From NCBI GenBank assembly GCA_963802745.1, contig CAWDKL010000049.1, forward strand, positions 170,229 to 234,228: 64,000 nucleotides of DNA, written 5' to 3'. Source of the stretch: JAJPKK01 sp963802745. GTDB taxonomy: Bacteria; Pseudomonadota; Alphaproteobacteria; Rhizobiales; Xanthobacteraceae. Made by a program: the position numbers and the translations under genes. This document shows positions 53,574-63,901 of the stretch, piece by piece. The notes beneath the pieces are model-generated. The model searched no databases. It was not told where the DNA came from and saw only the letters and a program-made list of their open reading frames with translations. Numbering within the stretch: position 1 is the stretch's first letter; each line of letters starts with the position of its first letter.

Positions 53574-53632
53574 TGGGAGAGACCGCTTCATCGGGGTAGC
53601 GAACGCACGAGTGCGCCGCGGCGGGTTTGCAA

Positions 53633-53787
53633 GGTTCCGATCCCGTCGGAACACGTGGAGTCATGGCCGGGCTTGTCCCGGCCATCCACGTCTATTTCTT
53701 TCCAGAACCGCCGCAAGCAAGACGTGGATGCCCGCGACAAGCGCGGGCATGACGCCGAGAGGGTATCTCGACCCGATCGAAATAAGG
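53633..53787 (-). repeat. dispersed palindromic repeat, diverged inverted copy 3
   Basis: Read on the minus strand it matches the 151-bp unit at 2350-2500 (ATTTCGATCGGGTCGA, GTCATGCCCGCGCTTGTCG, and CGGGACAAGCCCGGCCATGA), with a different middle. It ends in a similar inverted sequence. The other parts of 53574-53946 show no gene. Confidence 0.75.
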
Positions 53788-53946
53788 TCCAAGGCCGGCC
53801 GGCGTTGACATAAGCGCCGGGCTGCGGCATCCGGCAGTGGCGCCATCCTTGGTGATTGTGCCATCGGGCGTGGGACCAAAACGGTCGGGGAATCACATGA
53901 TATTCCACGAGAGGCAACATCGGTTCGTCGTGCGGCGTCTACCGCC

Positions 53947-54321
53947 ATGCTGGCCGGCGCGTTTTTGCTCGTGCTGGCGCCAAGCCTGTTCGCCCAATCC
54001 TTTCCGTACGGGACCGAGCTTGTGCTCGACGTCGACGCGATGCGCGGATCGAAGCGGATTCCGGTCCTCGATATCGCGGCGAACGGCACCGCCGATATCG
54101 ATTTATGGTGCAACAGCGTCAAGGCACAGCTGATCGTCGCCGCCAATACCATCACGATCATCACCGGCAACAAGACGGCACGCCAATGCCCGCCGGACCG
54201 TGCCCGCGCCGATGACGAACTGCTCGACGCGCTCAACCAGGCAACCAACTGGCAGATGGAAGAGGGTGCCCTGGTGCTGACCGGGGGAAAAACGCTGCGG
54301 TTCCGGGTGCAGACGAATTGA
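53947..54321 (+). CDS. META-domain (HslJ-like) exported protein
   Basis: 124 residues. N-terminal signal peptide LAGAFLLVLAPSLFAQ, then LVLDVDAMRGSKRIPVLDIA, the typical WCNSVKAQLIVAANTITI, CPPDRARADDELLDAL and the final EGALVLTGGKTLRFRVQ: the META/HslJ fold of small periplasmic or surface proteins, often stress- or antibiotic-linked. The frame has no ATG upstream of 53947. Single gene after a repeat. Confidence 0.75.
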   Translation: MLAGAFLLVLAPSLFAQSFPYGTELVLDVDAMRGSKRIPVLDIAANGTADIDLWCNSVKAQLIVAANTITIITGNKTARQCPPDRARADDELLDALNQATNWQMEEGALVLTGGKTLRFRVQTN

Positions 54322-54387
54322 TGAAGCGATTAATATCCTATCGGCGAGAGCGGTCGCTTCCGGATTTCTTTCCGAAATAAAAGCCGG

Positions 54388-54573
54388 TTACGGCGCCGAC
54401 AACGTCCGACGAGCGGCGTCAATCATGAGTTCAACGATCGCCCGCGCCGATTTGAGTTCGACAGTTTCGAGGGTGCACCCGCCCGAAAGGCCGCACCGAA
54501 CCGCCGTGGACAAGCCGATTAATACGACGATGAACACAACTCCGACCAAAGTGCAAATCAGAATCAGCGCTAT
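54388..54573 (-). CDS. possible small membrane protein
   Basis: After a stop, the frame reads IALILICTLVGVVFIVVLIG, then LSTAVRCG and an amphipathic helix (ETVELKSARAIVELMIDAAR) to a TAA at 54388-54390. One clear transmembrane helix and a charged tail suggest a real product, but no ATG or good ribosome site exists; a TTG at 54549 is the best start. The remainder of 54322-54782 has nothing recognisable. Confidence 0.25.
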   Translation of the reverse strand: MALILICTLVGVVFIVVLIGLSTAVRCGLSGGCTLETVELKSARAIVELMIDAARRTLSAP

Positions 54574-54782
54574 TTAGCGCGAATCGAATTCCCTGTCCCG
54601 TGTAGGATCGTAGGGTCCTTCCGAAATTTTACCGCGCGATTCCTTCAGGGTCGATCGCGCGCCGGGAAGCACAGAACCTCCTAGAGCTCCGCAGATTTTG
54701 GGGCGGCGTTGGGGCCGTGCCTGCGCTCTGCTGTTCGGCCGCGGCCGAGTTCGTCATTGCCCACCCCCCCTTCCAGCAAGCA

Positions 54783-55008
54783 TTATTTCGTCATGTAAAC
54801 GCGGTTGATCTTGCCATCAGGATATTCGATGAGAATTTTTCCACCTCCGAGCGTTCGTTCGGAAAAAAAATTGCTCCGCCTCTATGGCCTGTTGGAGAAC
54901 CGTATTCGCGGACACACCTCGCTTATTGGCGAGATCAACCAACGCGGCCAACAAGGACTCTGGCAATTCAGCCGTCACGGTGACGGTTTTCTCCTGCGGA
55001 TCAGTCAT
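54783..55008 (-). CDS. small ribbon-helix-helix-like protein interrupted in a T8 run
   Basis: The frame MTDPQEKTVTVTAELPESLL, then AALVDLANKRGVSANTVLQQ and AIEAEQFF, typical of a short MetJ/Arc-type RHH protein, then runs into TTTTTTTT (54863-54870 on the plus strand as A8). With seven T the protein continues SERTLGGGKILIEYPDG, then KINRVYMTK and a TAA at 54783, 74 residues. So the repaired frame is clearly coding. Slippage, phase variation or a sequencing error are all possible in a run of eight. No DNA partner or toxin is visible; it follows groEL by about 135 bases on the same strand. Confidence 0.7.
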
Positions 55009-55142
55009 TGGAACGTCCCTGCGCTACAACATTGGGAAGATAATGCTTTGTGGTAGAAAACGGAAGCGACCGAAAAAAGGGGTGGCCCGATGGACCACCC
55101 CTTGATACTTGCCGCCCAATCCGCCGTCGATGCGCGGTGGCG

Positions 55143-56793
<1,651 letters not shown>

Positions 56794-56869
56794 TGTGGGA
56801 TTCCTATGTCGCGCTCCCTGACTGCAAAAGGCACCGACGCGGTGCCAGGTCGGGAGGGGAGAAAAAAGT

Positions 56870-57166
56870 TCAGGCGACCACGCCCATGATGTCGGACTCC
56901 TTCATAATCAGGAGTTCCTCGCCGTCGAGCTTCACCTCGGTGCCGGACCATTTGCCGAACAGCACCTTGTCGCCGACCTTGAGGTCGATCGGGATCAGCT
57001 TGCCGGCCTCGTCGCGGCCGCCGGGACCGACCGCGAGAATCTCGCCCTGCTGCGGCTTCTCGCGCGCGGTATCGGGAATAATGATGCCGCCCGCGGTCTT
57101 TTCCTCTGCATCGATACGCTTCACCAGCACCCTGTCGTGCAGGGGCCGGAAATGGGTCTTCGCCAT
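56870..57166 (-). CDS. groES: co-chaperonin GroES
   Basis: 98 residues, first gene of groESL: KTHFRPLHDRVLVKRIDAEE, then TAGGIIIPDTAREKPQQGEI, GPGGRDEAGKLIPIDLKVGD and FGKWSGTEVKLDGEELLIM. It caps the GroEL ring. groEL begins 76 bases downstream on the same strand. A CIRCE operator and an RpoH promoter precede it. Confidence 0.98.
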   Translation of the reverse strand: MAKTHFRPLHDRVLVKRIDAEEKTAGGIIIPDTAREKPQQGEILAVGPGGRDEAGKLIPIDLKVGDKVLFGKWSGTEVKLDGEELLIMKESDIMGVVA

Positions 57167-57218
57167 GCTGTCCTCATCGCCCGGTCAACGAGCCGCCATT
57201 AGGGCGCGCTCAATCCGA

Positions 57219-57245
57219 TTGGCACTCATTTTGCCTGAGTGCTAA
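57219..57245 (-). promoter_or_regulatory. CIRCE operator (HrcA binding site)
   Basis: TTGGCACTC, nine bases, GAGTGCTAA: one mismatch to the TTAGCACTC-N9-GAGTGCTAA consensus. It lies between promoter and groES start, as expected for HrcA repression. Confidence 0.92.
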
Positions 57246-57255
57246 CACGGCCGGG

Positions 57256-57284
57256 AGATAGGGACTTAGGCGCAGGCTGTCAAG
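57256..57284 (-). promoter_or_regulatory. RpoH (sigma-32) heat-shock promoter of groESL
   Basis: On the minus strand CTTGAC at 57279-57284 and CCTATCT about 16 bases on, the alphaproteobacterial sigma-32 pattern CTTGAC-N16/17-CYTATNT. Upstream of CIRCE and groES, so groESL is under both HrcA and RpoH control. The rest of 57285-57526 shows nothing. Confidence 0.75.
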
Positions 57285-57526
57285 CACCGCGATCAGGGCA
57301 CTGCATGCCGGTTAACGGAAGGCCAGGATGGCCCATCTTGCGGCATCTGGAGCAGGTCGCCTTGGCCGCGAGCGGTACGCTCTTGCGGCGGCGTTTGTTT
57401 CGAGCGCTTGAAGTCAATTGAGGGGGAGGCGGCGCTCAAACCCCAAGTTGGCGGCGCCTTGTCCCGCGTCCACCCGGATTGTTACGGTACCTGGCGCATT
57501 GACCGCCGTACTCGCCCCGCCTTGCC

Positions 57527-58417
57527 TCAGTTGACCAGCCCGGCATGCACCATGGCATCGCGCACGGCGGCCTTCGACTTGTCCGCCAGCGTCACCATCG
57601 GCAGCCGAACTGTTTCGGTGCATTTGCCGAGCACCGAGAGTGCATATTTTGCCGGCGACGGGTTGGTTTCGATGAACAGACTCTGATGCAGCGGCATCAG
57701 CTTGTCCTGCAGTTTCAGGGCGGCGGCGAAATTGCCGCCGAGGCAGGCGCTCTGGAATTCCGCGCACAGGCGAGGCGCCACGTTGGAGGTAACCGAAATG
57801 CAGCCATGACCGCCATGGGCCATGAAGCCGAGCGCAGTGGCATCCTCGCCGGACAGCTGGGTGAAATCGGGCCCCAGCGCTTCGCGCTGCTGCGACACCC
57901 GCGCCATACTGGCGGTGGCGTCCTTGACGCCGGCGATATTTTTCAGCGCGTACAATCGCTTCATGGTGTCGACCGACATGTCGATCACCGATCGCCCCGG
58001 AATGTTGTAGATGATGATCGGGATGCCGATGGCATCATCGATCGCCTTGAAATGCTGGTAGAGGCCCTCCTGGGTCGGCTTGTTGTAGTACGGCGTAACC
58101 ACCAGCACCGCATCGGCGCCCGCGGTCTCGGCATGCTGCGCCAGTTCGATCGCCTCGCGGGTCGAATTCGATCCGGCGCCGGCGATGACCGGCACGCGTC
58201 CGCGCGCCTCGGCGACACACCACGCGACCACCTGTTTGTGCTCGTCGTGGGAGAGCGTCGGGCTTTCTCCGGTGGTTCCGACCGGAACCAGACCGTTGGT
58301 GCCCTCCTGGATTTGCCAAGCCACCAGGGAGCGGAACGCTTCCTGATCGACCGCGCCATCCCGAAATGGGGTCACCAAGGCGGTGAACGATCCGCGGAAG
58401 TTCGTCCTCGTGCCCAT
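57527..58417 (-). CDS. dapA: 4-hydroxy-tetrahydrodipicolinate synthase
   Basis: 296 residues from ATG 58417 with aggaggacgg upstream; the open frame to 58636 is a leader region. DapA condenses pyruvate and aspartate semialdehyde, the first step to lysine and diaminopimelate. Motifs: GSFTALVTPFRDGAVD, GTTGESPTL, VTPYYNKPTQEGLYQH, YNIPGRSVIDMS, then the Schiff-base Lys in GVKDATASM and SGEDATAL. Length is normal. Divergent from the slt-like gene; the 321-base spacer between them holds both promoters, but I recognised no defined site. Confidence 0.96.
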   Translation of the reverse strand: MGTRTNFRGSFTALVTPFRDGAVDQEAFRSLVAWQIQEGTNGLVPVGTTGESPTLSHDEHKQVVAWCVAEARGRVPVIAGAGSNSTREAIELAQHAETAGADAVLVVTPYYNKPTQEGLYQHFKAIDDAIGIPIIIYNIPGRSVIDMSVDTMKRLYALKNIAGVKDATASMARVSQQREALGPDFTQLSGEDATALGFMAHGGHGCISVTSNVAPRLCAEFQSACLGGNFAAALKLQDKLMPLHQSLFIETNPSPAKYALSVLGKCTETVRLPMVTLADKSKAAVRDAMVHAGLVN

Positions 58418-58738
58418 CCGTCCTCCTCCTGCGGGCTCGACTCTCAAGAACCCGGTCCCATTGTGAACGATTTCGCGGCGCCGATCAAAGGCCTGATTGA
58501 AGCCGCTTGAAGTCGATGACGCGAGCCGCAGCCGCCGGCATCGCCCGGGAACTGCGAGTAACGTAGAGACGCATTCTGTGGCCGAGGGTCCAAGGTGTGG
58601 ATTAAAAAACCGCAAATCGCCTCCCATCAGCCGCATTTTGTCGAACCGTTGCCACGATGATCGGCTTTAAGCTTCATTTAGCCCTCTAAACCTAGTGTAG
58701 GTGGGCCTGAAGGACTTCGAGCCGGACGGGGGGAGCAC

Positions 58739-60958
58739 TTGAAGCGACATAGCGGTTATGGCACAGCGGCGAGTGTGCTCGCCATTTCGATCATCGTTCT
58801 CTCCGGTAATGCAGGCGCGGTGGCGCCGCTCAAGCATGTGCCGCTGCCGCGTCCGCGTCCTCACGTGGGCGCTGCGGCTTCGGCCACGCCGCGAAAGCCG
58901 GTCGCCGCCGCTTCGGCTGCGGCAACGGTAGATGCCGCTGCTGCCGGCGCAATGCCGCAGCCGGCCGTGTATCGCTCCGCTGCATTCGCGCCGACACCTG
59001 CAGTCTTGAACGAAGATCCCGCGATCGCAGTCCCGGCGCCGACACTGTCGCAAGCCGATCTTGCCACGGTAAAACAAGGCATCGAGCTGGCCCGCCGAGG
59101 CCGGACCCGCGACGCCACCGACCTTCAGGCGCAAATCTCCGACCCGCTCGGCCGCAAGCTGGTGGAATGGGTCAGTCTGCGCCACGACGAGAACAGCGCC
59201 GACTTTGCGCGCTACCGCAATTTTATCGCCGCCAACCCGAATTGGCCGAGCCTGACGATGTTCCGCAAGCGCGCCGAGGCGCTGTTGTGGCAGGAACGCG
59301 CCGATCTCGCCACCGTGCGCGGCTTCACCGGTGATACGCCAATCTCCGGCAAGGGGCGGTTCGCGCTCGCCCGCGCCTATCTGGCCCAGGGGGATCAAGC
59401 CGCCGCGCATGCCGCCCTGGCGGACGCTTGGCGCACCGAACCGCTGACGCGGGAGGCCGAGGAACAGATTCTCGAGACCTTCGGCGCGCTGATCACCCGC
59501 GCCGACGACAAGGCGCGGATGAACACCAAGCTCTATGCCGGTGAAAAGGAAACCGGGATGCGCGCCGCGCAGCGGCTTGGCGGCATCGAGCCTGCGGTCG
59601 CCCGGGCCCGCATTGCGCTGAACGAAAAATCCTTCAACGCCAAGGCGCTGCTCGATGCCCTGCCGGCGGAAGCGCAGCGCGATCCGCTGGTGATGCTTGG
59701 ACGTATCTATTTCTATCGTCACGCCGACCAGATCAAGGAAGCGACCGCACTGATGCTGGCGGCACCGCGGGAGGCCTCGCAGGTTCACGACCCCGACGAA
59801 TGGTGGATCGAACGCCGGCTGATCGCCCGCAAGCTGCTTGATCTCGGCGACTACAAGACCGCCTACCAGATCGCCCGCGACGCCGCACCGCCCAACAAAG
59901 AGAACTACCGGGTCGAGCACGAATTCACGGCAGGCTGGATCGCGTTGCGCTTTCTGCACGAGCCGGCGCTGGCGGCGCAGCATTTCGCCCGCATCAACGG
60001 GTCCGGCAATCCGATTTCGCTGGCGCGGGCCGGCTATTGGCGCGGCCGCGCCGCCGAGGCGATGGGCAGGCAGCAGGAGGCGCGCAGTCACTTCGAGCAG
60101 GCGGCGCGCTACAGCACTGCCTATTACGGCCAATTGGCGCGGGCCAGGCTCGGCATGCCGGAGCTTGCGATCTCGGGCCCGCCGGTATCGGCGGCCGAAC
60201 GGCGCGCCGCGCTCGCCCGTAACGAGGTCGCCCGCGCCGCCGGCATTCTCTATGCCATCGGCGAGCGCGATCTCATCATTCCGATCGCGGCCGACTTCGG
60301 CGACCGCGGGCAGGACGTGGCCACGCTGGCCGCCGTGGGCGACGTGATGAGCCAGCAGGGCGATGCCCGGTCGGTGCTCCTGCTCGGCAAGGGCGCGCTC
60401 GGGCGCGGGCTGCCGTTCGACCACTATGCCTTCCCGACCTTCGGGCTGCCGCGCTTCGACCCGATTGCACCCGAGATCGAGCCCGCCGTGGTCTACGGGA
60501 TCGCGCGCCAGGAAAGCGCCTTCAACCCGCGCGACGTATCGAGCGCCCATGCGCTCGGCCTGATGCAGGTGACGCCGGAGGCCGGACGCTACGTGGCGAA
60601 AAAGTTCAACGTCGGCTATGACGAGGGGCGGCTGGCGCATGACAGCGTCTACAACATGCAGATCGGCGCCGCCGAACTGTCGGACGACATTTCCGCCTAT
60701 CGCGGCTCCTATATCCTGGCCTTCGCGGGCTATAATGCGGGCCGCGGCCGGGTCAAGGAATGGATCGAGCGCTACGGCGATCCGCGCGACCCCGGCGTCG
60801 ATCCGGTGGATTGGGTGGAGCGGATTCCATTTTCCGAAACCCGCAATTACGTCCAGCGCGTGCTGGAGAACGTGCAGGTGTATCGGGCGCGGTTCGGCGG
60901 CGGCACGAGGCTTTTGATCGAAGCCGATATCCACCGCGGCGCCGCCGCCGTGAATTGA
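58739..60958 (+). CDS. soluble lytic murein transglycosylase (Slt70-like)
   Basis: 739 residues. The start is TTG 58739 with gggggag upstream. Signal peptide (SVLAISIIVLSGNAGA) and an Ala/Pro-rich linker (40-105) precede an alpha-helical superhelix (about 105-560) and a C-terminal lysozyme-like domain: YGIARQESAFNPRDVSSAHA with catalytic Glu592, ALGLMQVTPEAGRYVA, and AFAGYNAGRGRVKEW. It cuts peptidoglycan to 1,6-anhydro-muropeptides for recycling or turnover. The stop overlaps the next gene's ATG (TGATG), so the hydrolase downstream is cotranslated. Confidence 0.95.
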   Translation: MKRHSGYGTAASVLAISIIVLSGNAGAVAPLKHVPLPRPRPHVGAAASATPRKPVAAASAAATVDAAAAGAMPQPAVYRSAAFAPTPAVLNEDPAIAVPAPTLSQADLATVKQGIELARRGRTRDATDLQAQISDPLGRKLVEWVSLRHDENSADFARYRNFIAANPNWPSLTMFRKRAEALLWQERADLATVRGFTGDTPISGKGRFALARAYLAQGDQAAAHAALADAWRTEPLTREAEEQILETFGALITRADDKARMNTKLYAGEKETGMRAAQRLGGIEPAVARARIALNEKSFNAKALLDALPAEAQRDPLVMLGRIYFYRHADQIKEATALMLAAPREASQVHDPDEWWIERRLIARKLLDLGDYKTAYQIARDAAPPNKENYRVEHEFTAGWIALRFLHEPALAAQHFARINGSGNPISLARAGYWRGRAAEAMGRQQEARSHFEQAARYSTAYYGQLARARLGMPELAISGPPVSAAERRAALARNEVARAAGILYAIGERDLIIPIAADFGDRGQDVATLAAVGDVMSQQGDARSVLLLGKGALGRGLPFDHYAFPTFGLPRFDPIAPEIEPAVVYGIARQESAFNPRDVSSAHALGLMQVTPEAGRYVAKKFNVGYDEGRLAHDSVYNMQIGAAELSDDISAYRGSYILAFAGYNAGRGRVKEWIERYGDPRDPGVDPVDWVERIPFSETRNYVQRVLENVQVYRARFGGGTRLLIEADIHRGAAAVN

Positions 60959-61852
60959 TGGCGGCCGCGGCCGAAAGCCGGTTCGTCACCGCGCCTGACG
61001 GGCTTAAGCTTCACGTGCGCGATTATGGCGACCGGCTCGGGGCGCGCCCGCCGGCGGTGTGTTTGCCCGGATTGTCGCGCACGGGAGAGGATTTCGACAT
61101 CCTTGCCACGGCGCTCGCGGGCGATGCCGCCGCGCCGCGCCGGGTGCTGGCGCTCGATTATCGCGGGCGCGGACTTTCCGCGTGGGACCCCAACCCGAAG
61201 AACTACACCGTCGCCACCGAGCTCGACGATGTGCTCGCCGTGCTGACGGCGCTGGAGGCGGCGCCGGCCATCATCATCGGCACCTCGCGCGGCGGCCTGA
61301 TCGCTATGGCGCTCGCCGCCCGCCAGCCGGGCGCCATCGCCGGCGTGGTGCTCAACGACATCGGCCCGGTGATCGAGGCGCAAGGGCTGTTGCGCATCAA
61401 GGGCTATGTCGGCAAGCTGCCGCAGCCGCATAATTTTGCCGACGCCGCCGAGATGTTGCGCCGCCTGTCCGGGGGCCAGTTTCCAAAACTCACGGCGGCG
61501 GATTGGCTCGCCGCCGCCAAACGCGGCTGGCAGGAACAGGACGGCCGGTTGGTCGCGACCTACGATCCGGCACTGGCGCACAGTCTTGCGGCGATCTCGG
61601 CGGAAAACCCAATGCCGACGCTGTGGCCGCAATTCGAGGCGCTGACCCAGGTGCCCGTGATGGTCATTCGCGGCGCCAATTCGGATATTCTGAGCGCCGC
61701 AACCGTCGCCGAAATGCAGGCTCGGCACCCCGGAATGGCGGTGGTGGAAGTGCCCGATCAGGGGCATGCGCCGCTTTTGCGAGAGGCCGGATATCATTGC
61801 GCGGATTGCGCTGTTCGCGGCGGCATGCGACGCGGCGCGTAGCCCGGATTGA
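60958..61852 (+). CDS. alpha/beta hydrolase, frameshift near the 3' end
   Basis: From ATG 60958, overlapping the slt stop. Oxyanion region VCLPGLSRTGEDFD, LALDYRGRGLSA, nucleophile elbow GTSRGG with Ser110, Asp in GANSDIL, and His in DQGHAPLL. After LLREA, an extra G near 61789 shifts the frame; the expected end DIIARIALFAAACDAARSPD is in the next frame to 61852 (297 residues). As written it stops at 61842. The last codons overlap an inverted repeat. Substrate unknown; linkage to the transglycosylase could be incidental. Confidence 0.85.
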
Positions 61853-61964
61853 AGCGCAGCGAAAATCCGGGTCGGCGGTGCCTGGTCGGTGGGTGGTGCC
61901 GCCGGCCGCAGCTTCTCCGCATCGGCTGTCCCGGATTTCCGCTGCGCTTCAATCCGGGCTACGC
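61837..61964. repeat. 35-bp inverted repeat with a 58-bp spacer
   Basis: Arms 61837-61871 and 61930-61964 (GCGTAGCCCGGATTGAAGCG... and its complement) match with one mismatch. The unit GTAGCCCGGATTGAAGCGCAG is a widespread intergenic repeat in Proteobacteria. It sits between the convergent hydrolase and a minus-strand gene and could work as a bidirectional terminator. Confidence 0.85.
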
Positions 61965-61970
61965 GCCGGC

Positions 61971-62276
61971 TCATTTTTCATTCGAATGATCATCATTATT
62001 AAAGACTTGCCACTGCAGGTCCCCCTCAGAGCGTTCAGCCCATGCTCCCGAATAGAGTGATGGAACATCAAGTAATGTTGGATCGCGCGCTATCAAATGC
62101 CCTAGGCCAACGACATGAATCTCCTGAGGATCCGAGAAATCGTGGTCGTTGCCGCTGCAGGTGATCAGTATATCGCCGTCACGATCATAGTGTACGTAAT
62201 CCATAACGCGGGAGTGATCGAATACATGCCGGCATACATATGCAGCTCGATTGGCGCGTTGCGATGAAATATTCAT
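61971..62276 (-). CDS. hypothetical protein, possibly second gene of a coupled pair
   Basis: 101 residues: NRAAYVCRHVFDHSRVMDYV, HYDRDGDILITCSGNDHDFSD, VVGLGHLIARDPTL. The pattern of an N-terminal C-R-H, a D-G-D strand, a short acidic loop and V-x-L-x-H-L is one I have seen in small uncharacterised cytoplasmic proteins; no family name is secure. Its start overlaps the stop of the next frame upstream (ATGA at 62273-62276), as in toxin-immunity or regulator pairs. Base composition here is clearly lower in GC than in neighbours, suggesting transfer. Confidence 0.55.
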   Translation of the reverse strand: MNISSQRANRAAYVCRHVFDHSRVMDYVHYDRDGDILITCSGNDHDFSDPQEIHVVGLGHLIARDPTLLDVPSLYSGAWAERSEGDLQWQVFNNDDHSNEK

Positions 62277-62474
62277 TGGTCGTTCCCGTGGTCGAAATCA
62301 TCCGGCCCGGTCAGGTGGTCACTGAATTCAGCGTGAATTGCATCGGCGTGTTGATGCAATTCGGTAACAAAGTCGGTTCGTTTCATGGCGTCGATCATCA
62401 GCCCCGATGGCAAACATCGGATGGATTGAGCTACTCTATCAATGTCCGTCTCATGACGCCACCTCGTCGCCAAC
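62273..62474 (-). pseudogene. 3' remnant of the upstream partner gene, cut off by an ISNCY remnant
   Basis: The minus-strand frame ends in MKRTDFVTELHQHADAIHAE, then FSDHLTGPDDFDHGNDQ and a stop that overlaps the next gene's ATG. Upstream the frame runs directly into the left end of the truncated ISNCY copy (62478), so the 5' part is lost. The coupling suggests it once encoded the partner of the gene at 61971-62276. It could also be a short complete protein from ATG 62386 (37 residues). Confidence 0.4.
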
Positions 62475-62477
62475 GTC

Positions 62478-62752
62478 TGTCGCAAGCACACGAACTGTCC
62501 GGGTTAGGTAGCACACGAGTTGTCCCGTTCGTGCCTGATCACTGCCGCTCCGACGCTCCCAAGCGTAACGCCGTGCTCGCCGCGGTCAAGGCGTGGCCTG
62601 GACGGCTGAGATCGCCGGACCCACAGAGCGACGGCCATCCTTGACCGCGGCTGTGCGCGGCGTCACTTCGGATGGTAGGTCGGGACGAAGAAACGGTGCT
62701 GCGGTCGAACAAAGAAACTGACTAGACCAGCGTTTCCAAAGTTCGAATCCTA
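62478..62752 (+). mobile_element. internally deleted ISNCY copy, right end missing
   Basis: 62478-62530 repeats the left end of the element at 49456 (CACACGAACTGTCCGGGTTA then GCACACGAGTTGTCC), and 62545-62740 aligns with 50710-50985, the 3' part of the transposase gene (GCGACGGCCATCCTTGAC; TCGGGACGAAGAAACGGT). About 1.2 kb between, with nearly the whole transposase, is missing. The right terminus is absent; the IS630-type gene begins where it should be. Confidence 0.85.
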
Positions 62753-63901
62753 TCAGGCTGCGTTTTCCAGCAGGTAGGACCAAGTGTGCACGACGGGCTG
62801 CCGATTAAAGTAATTCATCGCCTGCATGATACGGTCTTTGAGTTCCTGTTTGGATACGACGCGGATGTGGCGCAGCACGGAACGGGAGAGTTTGGAAAAG
62901 AAGCCCTCGACAAGGTTGAGCCATGAGCCGTGCTTGGGGGTGAAGGTGAATTGGAAGCGGTGCGCGGGCTGAGCGGCGAGCCAGGCTCGGGTCTCCTTCG
63001 AGGTGTGCGCGGAATGATTATCGAGGATCACCTTGATCGCCGTGTGGGCCGGATAGGCGGCGTCGGCAAGCTTGAGGAATTCGATGAATTCGCGGCTGCG
63101 ATGGCGGTTTCTGACCAGGGCATGGACCTTTCCGCTGACCAGGTCGATGCCGGCCAGCAAGCTGACGGTGCCGTGGCGCTTGTATTCGTAGTCGCGCGTG
63201 AAGCTGGCATGCTCGCGGGGTACGGGGGGCAGGTCTGGGGACGTGGTTGCGATCGCCTGGATGCCGGGTTTCTCGTCGTAGGAGATGATCGCCACCGCAT
63301 CGCTTGGCTCGCTTTTCGCTGCGGCTGCTGCGGTCTTGATGCTTTGCACCTCCCGATAGACGTCCAGCACGCCGGCCATCTTGGCGTCAAAATCGGGGTC
63401 GCGGCATTCCACGTAGTAGCGCACTTTGTGCGGCTTCACCTCGTCCCGGCCGAGGATCTTGCACACCGTGCCCTGCGCCAGCTTGGCAAAGCAGGCGTGG
63501 CCCTCCGCCGGTCCGTGCTCGCGCGCATGACCCGCCAGAAGCCGCGTTGTCCACAGCTCGTGGGGATAGCCAAGCTCCTTGGCCTTCCGGCACGCCAACG
63601 ATGCCAGCCAGGCCTTGGCCTCAAGCGTAATGGTCGGTGTCCGCCCGGGACGCGGGCGGTCGTCCAGCGCCGCCATCGGGCCTTCGGCCACGGCGCGCTC
63701 GACACAGCGCTGCACCGTCTGATGATGCAGTCGCAGCGCTCGGGCCACCGCGAAAAACGAAAACTCTTCCCGATAGGCCAGCAATATCCGCGCCCGCTCG
63801 ACCCGGCCCGCCGGCTCAGTTCGCGATTGCGCAATCGCCTCCAACCGCAACCTATCCTCAACCTCAAGCCACAATTCAATCGCCCGCCGCCACGCCGCCA
63901 T
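62753..63901 (-). CDS. IS630-family transposase
   Basis: 382 residues from ATG 63901 (ttggaaggtc upstream; GTG 63931 in frame). Helix-turn-helix part: AYREEFSFFAVARALRLHHQ and the QRCVER helix; DDE domain: ISYDEKPGIQAIA (Asp), VILDNHSAHTSKETR (Asp) and LNLVEGFFSKLSR (Glu), the DDE-3 pattern of IS630. It is intact. Terminal inverted repeats are not clear: both sides show a GTTTCC-like stretch (62731 and around 63950), but I could not define ends or a TA duplication. Confidence 0.93.
   Translation of the reverse strand: MAAWRRAIELWLEVEDRLRLEAIAQSRTEPAGRVERARILLAYREEFSFFAVARALRLHHQTVQRCVERAVAEGPMAALDDRPRPGRTPTITLEAKAWLASLACRKAKELGYPHELWTTRLLAGHAREHGPAEGHACFAKLAQGTVCKILGRDEVKPHKVRYYVECRDPDFDAKMAGVLDVYREVQSIKTAAAAAKSEPSDAVAIISYDEKPGIQAIATTSPDLPPVPREHASFTRDYEYKRHGTVSLLAGIDLVSGKVHALVRNRHRSREFIEFLKLADAAYPAHTAIKVILDNHSAHTSKETRAWLAAQPAHRFQFTFTPKHGSWLNLVEGFFSKLSRSVLRHIRVVSKQELKDRIMQAMNYFNRQPVVHTWSYLLENAA

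Noticed and set aside
58667..60934. 755-codon minus-strand frame opposite the transglycosylase
   Set aside because: Antisense artefact of high GC; the plus strand has a signal peptide and a catalytic Slt domain.
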